A stretch of DNA of 64,000 bases from an uncultured Chitinophaga sp. (GTDB lineage Bacteria > Bacteroidota > Bacteroidia > Cytophagales > Cyclobacteriaceae): the NCBI GenBank assembly GCA_902168205.1, contig CABHOK010000011.1:372001-436000 (forward strand), written 5' to 3'. The notes under the pieces were generated by a model. That model was given only the letters and a program-made list of their open reading frames with translations. It searched no databases and was not told the origin of the DNA. This document shows, one piece after another, positions 51,239 to 60,653 of the stretch. Each line of letters begins with the position of its first letter. Within the stretch, counting starts at the first letter, position 1. The position numbers and the translations under genes are program-made.

Positions 51239-52642
51239 TCAGAATTTGAAATAAGCCTTGGCATTGTGATAACATATATCCGATACAATCTTGCCGAGCC
51301 ACTTCTCATCAGCAGGTAATTCTCCGTTGGCAACATCTTTACCAATCAGGTTACAAAGTATTCTGCGGAAGTATTCGTGGCGCGGGTAAGAAAGGAAGCT
51401 TCGTGAATCGGTAAGCATACCAATGAAGCAACTCAGTAATCCTAAATTGGACAATGCATTGATCTGTTTCTCCATGCCATCTTTCTGATCGAGGAACCAC
51501 CATGCTGAACCAAATTGTATTTTCCCTTTGGTAGAGCCATCGTTAAAGTTACCGATCATGGTACCCATCACTTCATTGTCAGCAGGGTTGAGATTATATA
51601 GTATCGTTTTTGCGAGTTGATCTGTACTATCAAGTTCATTCAGGAATTTCGAGAGTTCTACACTTTGTGTGAAGTCTCCAATCGAATCAAAACCGGTATC
51701 TGGTCCGAGTACCCGCAGCATACGTTCATTGGTATTGCGCAGTGCCCCAAGGTGATATTGTTGTGTCCAGCCTTTCTTATGATAAAGACGACCTAGTTCA
51801 ATCAACACAGCATACTTAAAGAAGTGTATTTCACCTCGCTCCAGAGTTTCTTTCTTCTGTAGTTTACTGAAAAGTGTGTTGATGTTATAGGCTTGCTTGT
51901 TATCAGGATAATAAAGCTGCTCAAGTCCGTGGTCTGATAATTTACATCCGAGTGAATGGAAAAACTCAATACGATTTTCAAGTGCTGCAATAAGCTTATC
52001 AAAGCTGTTGATAGCCATACCCGAAGCCGATGATAGCTTTTCAAGATAGGCTATATATGTTTCCGGATTCTCTACAGCAAACGCTTTATCCGGACGGAAT
52101 GTAGGAAGTATCGTAATGCTGAAATTATCCTTTTTAATTTTCTGATGATGTTCGAGTGAATCAGCAGGATCATCTGTTGTACAGATCACTTCTACCTTCA
52201 TACCGGTAAGCAGACTGCGGGTGTTATGGGAAGAAGACTTCAGTTGTTCGTTGCTGTTTTTATATACTTTGTCTGCCGTGTTTTCGGTCAACAGATCGTC
52301 TACGTTGAAGTATCGTTTCAGTTCCAGGTGTGTCCAGTGATACAGCGGGTTACGCAACGTATAGGGTACAGCGTATGCCCATTGTTTGAACTTGTCTTCA
52401 TCAGAGGCATTGCCGGTAATATATTTCTCGTTGATACCCAGCGTACGCATCGCCCGCCATTTATAGTGATCGCCCTCCAGCCATACTTTGGTAATGGTTT
52501 CGAACTGGCGGTTGTTGGCTATATCTTGCGGTGAGAGGTGACAGTGATAGTCAATGATGGGAAGATCTTTCGCATACTCATGATACAACTTCTGCGCAAA
52601 ATCATTGGTGAGCAGGAAGTCTTCAGTGACAAAATGTTTCAT
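51239..52642 (-). CDS. uxaC: Glucuronate isomerase (uronate isomerase)
   Basis: A 467-residue enzyme of the uronate isomerase family. Metal-binding IDYHCHLSPQDIANNR near residue 30, plus ETITKVWLEGDHYKWRAMRTLGI and the C-terminal FIGMLTDSRSFLSYPRHEYFRRILCNLIG block, are diagnostic. It converts D-galacturonate to D-tagaturonate and D-glucuronate to D-fructuronate. The frame extends to 52684, but ATG 52642 (MKHFVTEDF) is the family-typical start. Confidence 0.95.
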   Translation of the reverse strand: MKHFVTEDFLLTNDFAQKLYHEYAKDLPIIDYHCHLSPQDIANNRQFETITKVWLEGDHYKWRAMRTLGINEKYITGNASDEDKFKQWAYAVPYTLRNPLYHWTHLELKRYFNVDDLLTENTADKVYKNSNEQLKSSSHNTRSLLTGMKVEVICTTDDPADSLEHHQKIKKDNFSITILPTFRPDKAFAVENPETYIAYLEKLSSASGMAINSFDKLIAALENRIEFFHSLGCKLSDHGLEQLYYPDNKQAYNINTLFSKLQKKETLERGEIHFFKYAVLIELGRLYHKKGWTQQYHLGALRNTNERMLRVLGPDTGFDSIGDFTQSVELSKFLNELDSTDQLAKTILYNLNPADNEVMGTMIGNFNDGSTKGKIQFGSAWWFLDQKDGMEKQINALSNLGLLSCFIGMLTDSRSFLSYPRHEYFRRILCNLIGKDVANGELPADEKWLGKIVSDICYHNAKAYFKF

Positions 52643-52719
52643 ACGATGTGTATATACTTTATAGGCAAGACGTTTTTCACACACCTTTCCCCTGAAAAGG
52701 CACGGTATTCAGACAGCGA

Positions 52720-53751
52720 TTAATTCGGCTTTTTTCGAAGGGACGACTGGCGGATGATCAACTCCGGTTTTAAAACTATCTTTTGAGGTATAAATTTCTT
52801 GTCCTTAACAGCGATCTCTTCCAAAAAAATCTCGGCAGCAGCATTGCCCATGCGCATCGGATGCTGGTCGATGGTGGATAAAGGCGGCTCGGTAAAGGAT
52901 GTGAAAGGTTCGTTACTGAATCCCACCAGGGCTACATCTTCCGGCACTTTAAATCCTTTTTCCTTCAGCACCTGCATGGCACCCAGCACACCGTACGCAC
53001 TGGAAGAAAATACACCATCGGGTATATCTTTTCTCTTTAGTAATTGCTCCATGCTGTTACGACCATCTTCGAGTTGCAGGTTGCTGTCCACAACAAGCGA
53101 TTCATCGAACTTCAACCCGTTGTCGAGTAACGCTTCACGATATCCGCGCAGACGTTCCTTAAAGATGCTGATCTTGCGGGCATTGGTAAAATGAGCGATT
53201 CGTTTGCATCCCTGCTGAACCAGATGTTCCGTGGCTTTATAGGCTCCCAGAAAATCATCGATCACTACATTACTTACTTCGAGCTCATCATTCGAACGGT
53301 CGAAGAGTATAATGGGGATACCACGCTCTTTTACCTTTAGAAAGTGATCAAAGTTCTGCGTCTCTTTACCGTGTGAAACGATGATACCATCTACACGTGC
53401 ATTCAGCAATGCTTCAACAGTTGATACTTCTTTCTCATAGTTGTCGTACGTCTGGCAGATCATCACATTATACTTGTGAGTGTTGGCGATCTCTTCAATG
53501 CCACGCACAACCGAAGAGAAAAAAGTACGGTCTGCAGTCGGTACAATTATACCAATGATATTGCTCTTGCCATTCCGCAGCGCAGCAGCAATGTTATTGG
53601 GTTGATAGTTTAATTTCTGAGCCGCTTTCTGTACAGCCTTTTTGGTTTCAGCACTGATGCGCGGATGATCTTTCAACGCGCGCGAAACCGTTGATGCTGT
53701 AATGTTCAGCTTACGTGCTATATCATGTATGGTAGCTTTTTCTTTCTTCAT
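52720..53751 (-). CDS. LacI family transcriptional regulator (candidate pectin/uronate regulator)
   Basis: A 343-residue LacI-family protein. The DNA-binding domain (about 6-60) reads ATIHDIARKLNITASTVSRALKDHPRISAETKKAV, followed by the hinge-like YQPNNIAAALRNGKS and a periplasmic-binding-protein-like effector domain (NIIGIIVPTADRTFFSSVVRGIEE). It is embedded in the uronate operon between kduD and uxaC. Three similar LacI-type operators lie in the kduI/susC promoter gap, so it probably controls both directions, with a uronate intermediate as effector (inference). Confidence 0.92.
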   Translation of the reverse strand: MKKEKATIHDIARKLNITASTVSRALKDHPRISAETKKAVQKAAQKLNYQPNNIAAALRNGKSNIIGIIVPTADRTFFSSVVRGIEEIANTHKYNVMICQTYDNYEKEVSTVEALLNARVDGIIVSHGKETQNFDHFLKVKERGIPIILFDRSNDELEVSNVVIDDFLGAYKATEHLVQQGCKRIAHFTNARKISIFKERLRGYREALLDNGLKFDESLVVDSNLQLEDGRNSMEQLLKRKDIPDGVFSSSAYGVLGAMQVLKEKGFKVPEDVALVGFSNEPFTSFTEPPLSTIDQHPMRMGNAAAEIFLEEIAVKDKKFIPQKIVLKPELIIRQSSLRKKPN

Positions 53752-53783
53752 GTCGGCTCCGTGTTTACGTGCTGCCTCACATA

Positions 53784-54572
53784 CTATACTTCATTGGCCG
53801 GCTTTCCAATCGTGGCTAATATACCGCCATCTACATAAATAATTTGTCCATTGACAAAATCACTTGCAGCAGAGGAGAGAAATATAGCCGTGCCCGTTAA
53901 ATCCTCCGGATCACCCCAGCGTGCAGCCGGTGTCCGGTTTATAATGAAATCATTAAAGGGATGTCCGTTTACCCGTATAGGAGCAGTCTGCTCCGTAGCA
54001 AAATATCCCGGTCCAATTCCGTTTACCTGGATATTATACTTGGCCCATTCGGTAGCCATGTTCTTGGTTAACATCTTCAGGCCACCTTTCGCAGCAGCGT
54101 AAGCCGTAACGGTATTGCGACCGAGTTCGCTCATCATCGAACAGATGTTGATGATCTTGCCGGCCTTGCGCTGCACCATATACTTGCCTACATGCTTAGA
54201 TACGATAAAAGGCCCTACCAGGTCTACATCAATTACCTGTCGGAAGTCGGCTACATCCATTTCAAGAATTGGTATCCGCTTAATGATACCGGCATTGTTC
54301 ACCAGTATATCAATCGGTCCTGCTTCCTTTTCAATCTTGTCAATCGCTTCTCGTACCGATTGATCATTGGTAACATCGAAGAGATAACCGGTGGCATCTA
54401 TACCGTCTTTCCTATAGGCATCCAACGCATCTTTCATCTTGTCGGGCGAGTGCCCGTTGATGATAAGTTTAGCACCGGCAAGTCCAATACCTTTTGCCAT
54501 GGCCATACCAAGGCCATGTGTGCCGCCTGTTATAAGGGCACGTTTACCAGATAAATCAAAAAGTTTAATCAT
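53784..54572 (-). CDS. kduD: 2-deoxy-D-gluconate/KDG 3- or 5-dehydrogenase (KduD-type SDR)
   Basis: A 262-residue short-chain dehydrogenase. NAD(P)-binding TGGTHGLGMAMAKG (about 15-28), NNAG motif, and the catalytic Ser...Tyr-x3-Lys (CSMMSELGRNTVTAYAAAKGG) are present. By position directly after kduI (4-base overlap) it is most likely KduD, which reduces 2,5-diketo-3-deoxygluconate to KDG in the breakdown of unsaturated uronates. A gluconate 5-dehydrogenase is the main alternative in this family. Confidence 0.88.
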   Translation of the reverse strand: MIKLFDLSGKRALITGGTHGLGMAMAKGIGLAGAKLIINGHSPDKMKDALDAYRKDGIDATGYLFDVTNDQSVREAIDKIEKEAGPIDILVNNAGIIKRIPILEMDVADFRQVIDVDLVGPFIVSKHVGKYMVQRKAGKIINICSMMSELGRNTVTAYAAAKGGLKMLTKNMATEWAKYNIQVNGIGPGYFATEQTAPIRVNGHPFNDFIINRTPAARWGDPEDLTGTAIFLSSAASDFVNGQIIYVDGGILATIGKPANEV

Positions 54573-55402
54573 CGTAATTCCGTTGGCTTTACTCCGTCCA
54601 TATCACTGTAGTCCAGATTTTCACCGGCCATTCCCCAGATGAAAGCGTAGTTGCTTGTGCCGGCACCACTGTGTATAGACCAGGGAGGTGATATAACTGC
54701 CTGGTGATTTTGCATCCAGATGTGACGGGTTTCCTGTGGTTCACCCATGAAGTGACAGACCGTTTGATTTTCAGGAATGTTAAAATAGAAATAAGCTTCC
54801 ATTCTTCTGTCATGTGTATGCGGAGGCATGGTATTCCATACGCTGCCGGTTTTCAGTTCGGTAAGTCCCATCTGTACCTGGCATGTCTCCAGTACACTAT
54901 TCACAAGCAGTTTGCGTATGGTCCGCTGGTTGGATGTTTCCAGAGATCCAATCTCAACAGTCTCCGCCTGATCCAACGCTACTTTGCGTGTAGGGTACGT
55001 TGTATGCGCAGGAGCAGAGTTGAAATAGTATAGCGGCCTGGTAGCCTGATCGGGATTGAAGACTACATTTTTGGCGCCACGCCCTATATATAGGGCTTCC
55101 TTGTTCTCCAGTGTATAGCTGGTGCCATCTACTGTAATGGTTCCTTTACCACCCACGTTGATGATACCGATCTCTCTGCGCTGTAAAAAGAATTCAGCTT
55201 TGAGGGAATCAATTGTCTCAAGCGTTACGGGTTTTGAAACCGGGTTGGCACCGCCTACAATCAAACGATCATAGTGTGTATATACCAAAGAGATCTCATC
55301 CTTGACAAATATAGTTTCTATCAGGAAGTTCTCGCGCAGCTGACTCGTTGTAAAAGTCCTGTACTGCGAAGGGTGAATAGCGTATCGGGAAGTGTGCAAC
55401 AT
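54569..55402 (-). CDS. kduI: 5-dehydro-4-deoxy-D-glucuronate isomerase
   Basis: A 277-residue cupin-fold isomerase. The N-terminus YAIHPSQYRTFTTSQLRENFLIE, the RREIGIINVGGKGTITVDG block, the zinc ligands in MPPHTHDRRMEAYFYF and the C-terminal WSIHSGAGTSNYAFIWGMAGEN are typical of KduI. It converts 5-keto-4-deoxyuronate, released from unsaturated oligouronides, to the KduD substrate. The frame reaches 55423, but ATG 55402 (MLHTSRYAI) is preferred. It is the first gene of the minus-strand operon. Confidence 0.95.
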   Translation of the reverse strand: MLHTSRYAIHPSQYRTFTTSQLRENFLIETIFVKDEISLVYTHYDRLIVGGANPVSKPVTLETIDSLKAEFFLQRREIGIINVGGKGTITVDGTSYTLENKEALYIGRGAKNVVFNPDQATRPLYYFNSAPAHTTYPTRKVALDQAETVEIGSLETSNQRTIRKLLVNSVLETCQVQMGLTELKTGSVWNTMPPHTHDRRMEAYFYFNIPENQTVCHFMGEPQETRHIWMQNHQAVISPPWSIHSGAGTSNYAFIWGMAGENLDYSDMDGVKPTELR

Positions 55403-55407
55403 AATGT

Positions 55408-55419
55408 GTAATCGGTTGC
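55408..55419. promoter_or_regulatory. LacI-type operator B, at the kduI start
   Basis: GTAATCGGTTGC matches the perfect palindrome of operator A at 10 of 12 positions and ends 5 bases upstream of the kduI start codon. Next to it is the palindrome TTGCGCAA. Confidence 0.55.
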
Positions 55420-55423
55420 GCAA

Positions 55424-55698
55424 TATAAAAGAAAATTAATTTAATGTGCTATTTCCGGTAGTGAAGTATTTTTCAGGAATTTAGCAGGAATCGATGTCTA
55501 GCCATCTTTTATAATGCTACCTATTCATTAATTCAATCAAAAATCGGCTTTTTAAAAATATTTGAAATATCATTTGGTAGGTTAAATTTTCCTTCCTAAA
55601 ATGCAATCGATTGCGCATCGGAGTCGATTGCAGTCGCCTGAAAATTACCGTTTTGCATTCTCTATAGACTATATAAAACCCATTTCAACAAACCCAAT
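55424..55698. promoter_or_regulatory. Divergent promoter region kduI/susC with LacI-type operators A and C
   Basis: Operator A is a perfect palindrome GCAATCGATTGC (55603-55614). Operator C, GGAGTCGATTGC (55620-55631), shares 10 of 12 bases, and their centres are 17 bp apart. They lie about 70-95 bp before the susC start and about 200 bp from the kduI start. Elsewhere the gap is AT-rich and no gene is seen. Confidence 0.65.
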
Positions 55699-58600
55699 AT
55701 GATTCGTTTTTTACAAACCAAACTGCCGCCAGCACTTCGCGCGAAGCGATATACATGCTGGTGTGTTTGCTACCTGTTACTGGGAATGATTATATCTTTC
55801 CAGGCCTCAGCTCAAATTACTGTAACCGGAAAAGTTACATCTACAGATGACGGTGCTTCATTACCCGGAGTATCTGTTCTGGTAAAAGGAACTACTACCG
55901 GTACCACTACCGACACGGACGGTGGCTATAAATTAACGGTGCCCGACCAGAATGCTACGCTGGTGTTTTCATTTATAGGATACGCACCGCAGGAACAAGT
56001 TGTAGGCTCGCGCTCTACTATAGATGTAGGTCTTCACGCTGATCTTACGGAACTTTCAGAAGTTGTTGTAGTTGGCTATGGAACTGTTAAGAAAAATGAC
56101 TTGACAGGTTCAGTTGGTGTTATTGATCCTGAGCAGATCACCAAGCGTGGTGCACTTAACCCGATGGAGGCTGTACAAGGACAAGTAGCCGGTGTAGATA
56201 TATCTAATAGTACAGGTCGTGCAGGTTCAGGATTTAAAATTCAGATACGTGGTCAGCAATCATTAGCAGGTGGTGAACCGCTCTATGTAGTGGATGGTGT
56301 TATTACCGGAGGTATAGATTTCCTTAACCCGCAGGATATAGAGCGTATCGATATATTGAAGGATGCTTCGTCAACCGCTATATATGGTTCACGCGGTGCG
56401 TATGGTGTTGTGCTGGTAACAACCAAGCAAGGTGCTTCGGTAAGACAAAAAGCAGTAATATCCTATGATGGATACTATGGCGTTCGTAAATCAGTACGCA
56501 TGCCTGACTTTATGCCCGGTGATAAATGGTGGAATTTCAGACAAGACTCTTTCATCACGGATGCGATCGTAAAAGGTACACCTATACCAACAAACCCGGG
56601 CGATAACTCGAAGAACAGTACAGAGCTTGCCAGAAGAATTGCTGAAAAAGATTTTACCAACTGGCCTGATCTGCTCATTCAGGATGGTATACAACAGAAC
56701 CACTGGGTGTCTATCGCAGGTATGGGTGACAATAAACTCGGCTATAATTTCGGAGTAGGGTACCAGCAGGAATCCGGTAACATTGTACATGAAAATTACA
56801 AGCGCTATAATTTCAAGGCCAATATAAATCATACACTCAACGAACGCTGGAGTGCAGGTGCCAATATGAACTTTGCCGTAGTGAACAATGAACAAGGTAG
56901 TCCGAATGCTATGATCAATGCGTTCAGAATGTCGCCACTGGTTAAACCGTATGCTACGGATGGCGGTGCATTACTTGTGCAACCCGGAAAAGATATAGTA
57001 AATGTTGGTAAACCTGATCAGATCACGCATATAGACTTTACAAGTTCAGCAAACCCGTTGCTGGACATGGAACGTGCTTCACGCGAGACAAAGAGTTTCT
57101 ATGCTATTGGTAATGTATACCTGCAATATTCTCCGGTAAGCTGGATCAGTGTAAAGACAACTTTTGCGCCGCGCTATAAATATGAAAAGTATGGCGAGTT
57201 CCTCGGAGTTGATTCGGAGGGACGTGTAGGTGGTAAAGCAAAAGCGACTATATCCAACACAGAATCATTCTCCTACGTATGGGACAACCAGTTGTCTGTG
57301 AATAAAACGTTCAACGATCATAGCTTCAATTTTATGGGACTATATTCCCTGAACTTGTTTGAAGATGAAAGCAGTAAACTGATCGGTGATCAACTACCTT
57401 CCAATGCGAAGAGTTACTATAACGCAGGTCTTGCTCCTGCTGCCAATCGTACAACCGAAGCTGCCTATAGCAAGTCAACTATATTATCGTATGCATTACG
57501 TTTGAACTACTCGTTTAAAGATAAATACCTGTTAACTGTGTCCAATCGCTGGGATGGTGCTTCTGTTCTTTCAAAAGGAAATAAGTGGGCGTCATTTCCA
57601 TCAGCCGCTGTAGCGTGGAAAATTTCCGAAGAGAGTTTTCTTACCGATGTCAGCATGCTTGACATCTTGAAAGTGAGAGCCAGCTACGGTATGACCGGTA
57701 ACAACAAGAACGTTGGTCCGTATGATACACAACCTACAGCGAGTACTTCAACCTACTATGATTTTGGAAGTGTATCCGCGATGGGTGTAGCGCCCGATGG
57801 TATAGCCAACCGAAACCTCACATGGGAAAAAACAAAAGAGCTTGATCTTGGTTTAGACTTTTCATTCCTGCAGGGGAGAATTGCCGGTTCATTTGATTTC
57901 TATAATAAACTATCCGATGGCTTGATCATCGAGAGACCATTGCCACTCGAAGCAGGCTATGCGTCCATTGTTCAAAATATAGGAAGCGTGCGTAACCGCG
58001 GTATCGAAATTGGTTTAACGACTGTGAACGTTAGTACCGATAACCTGAGCTGGACAACTACTTTCAACTTTGCGAAGAACAATAATGAGATCGTTGACCT
58101 GATTGATGGTAAAGATCTTCCTCCAAAATGGTTTTATGGCGAACCGATCAACGTTAACTATAACTATGTATTTGATGGTATATGGCAAGAAAGTGAAAGA
58201 GAACTTGCAGTGTCTTACGGACAGTTGCCAGGACAAGCTCGCGTAGTAGATTTTGACGACAGCGGCTCGATAACTCCGAACGACAGAAGAATTATAGGTT
58301 CGCCAATGCCGGATTGGACAGGTGGTTTTACAACTACTGTTACCTATAAAAATTTCGATCTCACAGCTTCACTATATACGCGTCAGGGGGTACAGGTGTT
58401 GAGTCCGTTCCACCAGGAGTTCCTGAACTTTGAAGATCGCGGAAGAGCGAAGCTGAATGTAGATTGGTATATGCAGGAAAATGCGATCACCGGGACACGC
58501 GTTTCAAACGAGTATCCTCAACCTAAGAATGGCGGTCGTTTCTGGAATACAGAAAACGTGGGCTTCTATAAAGATGCAAGCTTTGTGAAGGTAAAGAACA

Positions 58601-58797
58601 TCACGCTGGGCTATAACCTGCCAGCCGATATTTTGAGCCGCGCAAAAATCAGTAGCCTGAGAATATATGCGAACGTGCTGAACCCGTTTGTATTTACCGA
58701 TTACGATGGCTTCGACCCGGAGTGGGCTGATGCATCGTACGCGAACGGAGGTATCAGTTCAGTTACCTATCAGTTAGGTGTTAACCTGAAATTTTAA
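55699..58797 (+). CDS. SusC/RagA-type TonB-dependent receptor (pectin locus)
   Basis: A 1032-residue outer-membrane receptor. A long N-terminal signal (MIRFLQTKLPPALRAKRYTC then hydrophobic, ending FQASAQ) precedes a regulatory domain (TGKVTSTDDGASLPGVSVLVKGTTTG), the plug (EVVVVGYGTVKKNDLTGSVG, ILKDASSTAIYGSRGAYGVVL) and a C-terminal barrel ending in YQLGVNLKF. No STN domain. Divergent from the uronate operon and followed by SusD 21 bases later. The downstream CE12-GH28 and GH105 enzymes point to pectic oligosaccharides as cargo. Confidence 0.95.
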   Translation: MIRFLQTKLPPALRAKRYTCWCVCYLLLGMIISFQASAQITVTGKVTSTDDGASLPGVSVLVKGTTTGTTTDTDGGYKLTVPDQNATLVFSFIGYAPQEQVVGSRSTIDVGLHADLTELSEVVVVGYGTVKKNDLTGSVGVIDPEQITKRGALNPMEAVQGQVAGVDISNSTGRAGSGFKIQIRGQQSLAGGEPLYVVDGVITGGIDFLNPQDIERIDILKDASSTAIYGSRGAYGVVLVTTKQGASVRQKAVISYDGYYGVRKSVRMPDFMPGDKWWNFRQDSFITDAIVKGTPIPTNPGDNSKNSTELARRIAEKDFTNWPDLLIQDGIQQNHWVSIAGMGDNKLGYNFGVGYQQESGNIVHENYKRYNFKANINHTLNERWSAGANMNFAVVNNEQGSPNAMINAFRMSPLVKPYATDGGALLVQPGKDIVNVGKPDQITHIDFTSSANPLLDMERASRETKSFYAIGNVYLQYSPVSWISVKTTFAPRYKYEKYGEFLGVDSEGRVGGKAKATISNTESFSYVWDNQLSVNKTFNDHSFNFMGLYSLNLFEDESSKLIGDQLPSNAKSYYNAGLAPAANRTTEAAYSKSTILSYALRLNYSFKDKYLLTVSNRWDGASVLSKGNKWASFPSAAVAWKISEESFLTDVSMLDILKVRASYGMTGNNKNVGPYDTQPTASTSTYYDFGSVSAMGVAPDGIANRNLTWEKTKELDLGLDFSFLQGRIAGSFDFYNKLSDGLIIERPLPLEAGYASIVQNIGSVRNRGIEIGLTTVNVSTDNLSWTTTFNFAKNNNEIVDLIDGKDLPPKWFYGEPINVNYNYVFDGIWQESERELAVSYGQLPGQARVVDFDDSGSITPNDRRIIGSPMPDWTGGFTTTVTYKNFDLTASLYTRQGVQVLSPFHQEFLNFEDRGRAKLNVDWYMQENAITGTRVSNEYPQPKNGGRFWNTENVGFYKDASFVKVKNITLGYNLPADILSRAKISSLRIYANVLNPFVFTDYDGFDPEWADASYANGGISSVTYQLGVNLKF

Positions 58798-58818
58798 GAC
58801 CCAAAAATCAGATCACTT

Positions 58819-60501
58819 ATGAAAATCAGAAATATACTCCTGGCAGCGTTGGTTTTGTTTACGCTGTCCAATTGTAACGACTATCTTGAAGAAGATAACA
58901 AGACCGATGCACTATCGGATGAAGTATATAGAACAGCCGATGGTTACGAAAATCTAGTAAAGAGTGTGTACGCAACACTCCGTGATATGTATCGTGAACC
59001 CTGGCTTTTTATGGCCGGTACGGATATGTATGTAGAAGGCCGTAACGCACAACCGGAAGGTATAAGTGAGTATAATACACTCGCACCGACAGAACCTTCA
59101 GTGCTTAACTTTTATACGGCTGCCTATAAAGCAATTCAGCGATGCAATGTAGCAGTACACTATAACAGTCTTACCGAGCAAACGGCAAAGACCTCTACGC
59201 GTATGGCAGAGGTTAAATTTATACGTGCCTACTATTACTTCCTGTTGGCGCAGTCTTTTGGTGGTGTGAGTCTTGTGACGGAAATGTTAACAACACCAAC
59301 GACATCTTTCGGAAGAAACTCGGCAGAAGAAGTATATGCATTCATCATTTCCGAAATGGAAGAATCCTTAAACCTGTTGTCAGCTGCTTCAGGTCAAGAG
59401 TTTGGTCGTGTTACTGCCAGAACGGTAAAACATTATCTCGCCAAAGTACATTTAACCAGAGGCTATGAAACCTTTGCCGCAGCGGATGATTTTACAAAGG
59501 CAGCAGAGTATGCAGATGACGCAATCAGCGGTTATAATTTGTCGTCCATATCGTATGAGAATCTCTTCTGGCCCGGAAAAGAAAACAATACCGAAGTGCT
59601 GTGGTCAGTTCAGTATGATAAGACATCTTTATCTGATGCAAGTAACGGAGGTAGTTTACAGAGCCTGTATTTTGGTCCATACCTCGGTGGTGAGGGTGCC
59701 AAATTCGGATATCCCTATCGCTCCTATACATTGCTGGCAACGACTTATGTATACAGGTTATTCAATGCCAATGATACACGTTGGGAAGGTTCTTTCATGA
59801 ACGTATTCTATGAGCGTTACTATGATTTCTATGACAAGGCAAAGTCAGAGCGTGCCAATATGAATATTCGTTTTTATTTTCCTCAGGCTTGGGAAGTAGG
59901 AGACACCGCTGCATGGCGCGCTGCTGATGTTACACATCGTGGTAAGACTAAAATTATACCTTACCAGGAAGCTACATCAGAGATTCTGACATGGGAACGT
60001 AACGTGAACGTGGACAACAACACGCCAGCACTACGCAAGTTCGATGATCCTACATCTGTGTTCTCCGGCAACGGCAGCAGTACACGTGATATATACCTGG
60101 CACGCCTGGCTGAGACTTATTTGATAGCAGCAGAAGCGTATGTAAAGCTTGGTAACACAGCTTCTGCGATGGAGCGTGTGAACGAAGTGAGAAAACGTGC
60201 TGAACGAACTCCAGGCAGTCTTGTGCTGACCGATGCCAGCCAGGTTACCATTGACTATATACTGGACGAACGCGCACGCGAATTGTTCGGAGAGTATGAG
60301 CGCTGGTTCGATCTGAAACGCACCGGTAAGTTGAAAGAGCGTACCGAACTATATAACAAAGAGATCCGCGATCAATATTTCAGAAAAGGAATCGATCCGT
60401 TTAAAGGTGCAGGTGGTGCTGATAAAATTTTGCGTCCTATACCACAGTCGGCTATCGATTTGAACCAGAATGACGATTTCACGCAAAATCCTGGTTATTG
60501 A
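58819..60501 (+). CDS. SusD/RagB family lipoprotein (pectin locus)
   Basis: A 560-residue surface lipoprotein (lipobox LFTLSNC, Cys19). It has the N-terminal NDYLEEDNKTDALSDEVYRTADGYENLVKSVYATLR segment, a KFIRAYYYFLLAQSFGGVSLVTE helix pair, and the C-terminal YLARLAETYLIAAEAYVKLG and ILDERARELFGEYERWFDLKRTGKL blocks. It pairs with the upstream SusC in capturing and importing pectic oligosaccharides. A terminator hairpin follows its stop. Confidence 0.95.
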   Translation: MKIRNILLAALVLFTLSNCNDYLEEDNKTDALSDEVYRTADGYENLVKSVYATLRDMYREPWLFMAGTDMYVEGRNAQPEGISEYNTLAPTEPSVLNFYTAAYKAIQRCNVAVHYNSLTEQTAKTSTRMAEVKFIRAYYYFLLAQSFGGVSLVTEMLTTPTTSFGRNSAEEVYAFIISEMEESLNLLSAASGQEFGRVTARTVKHYLAKVHLTRGYETFAAADDFTKAAEYADDAISGYNLSSISYENLFWPGKENNTEVLWSVQYDKTSLSDASNGGSLQSLYFGPYLGGEGAKFGYPYRSYTLLATTYVYRLFNANDTRWEGSFMNVFYERYYDFYDKAKSERANMNIRFYFPQAWEVGDTAAWRAADVTHRGKTKIIPYQEATSEILTWERNVNVDNNTPALRKFDDPTSVFSGNGSSTRDIYLARLAETYLIAAEAYVKLGNTASAMERVNEVRKRAERTPGSLVLTDASQVTIDYILDERARELFGEYERWFDLKRTGKLKERTELYNKEIRDQYFRKGIDPFKGAGGADKILRPIPQSAIDLNQNDDFTQNPGY

Positions 60502-60543
60502 TGTTAAATTAGAATTGCATTTGTATTTGGGTTAAAATAGAAT

Positions 60544-60578
60544 TCCCGCAAGAGTAGTCGCTGACTCTGCGGGATTTT
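60544..60578 (+). terminator. Terminator hairpin after SusD (pectin locus)
   Basis: TCCCGC, a bulged A, AGAGT, an 8-base loop, ACTCT and GCGGGA form a 10-11-bp stem followed by TTTT. It separates susCD from the enzyme genes. Confidence 0.7.
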
Positions 60579-60653
60579 CTTATTCTTCGCCAACACAACG
60601 AAATATAGCGATAGATATACTTGATGCACACGAAAGCCATAGACAACAGAATC

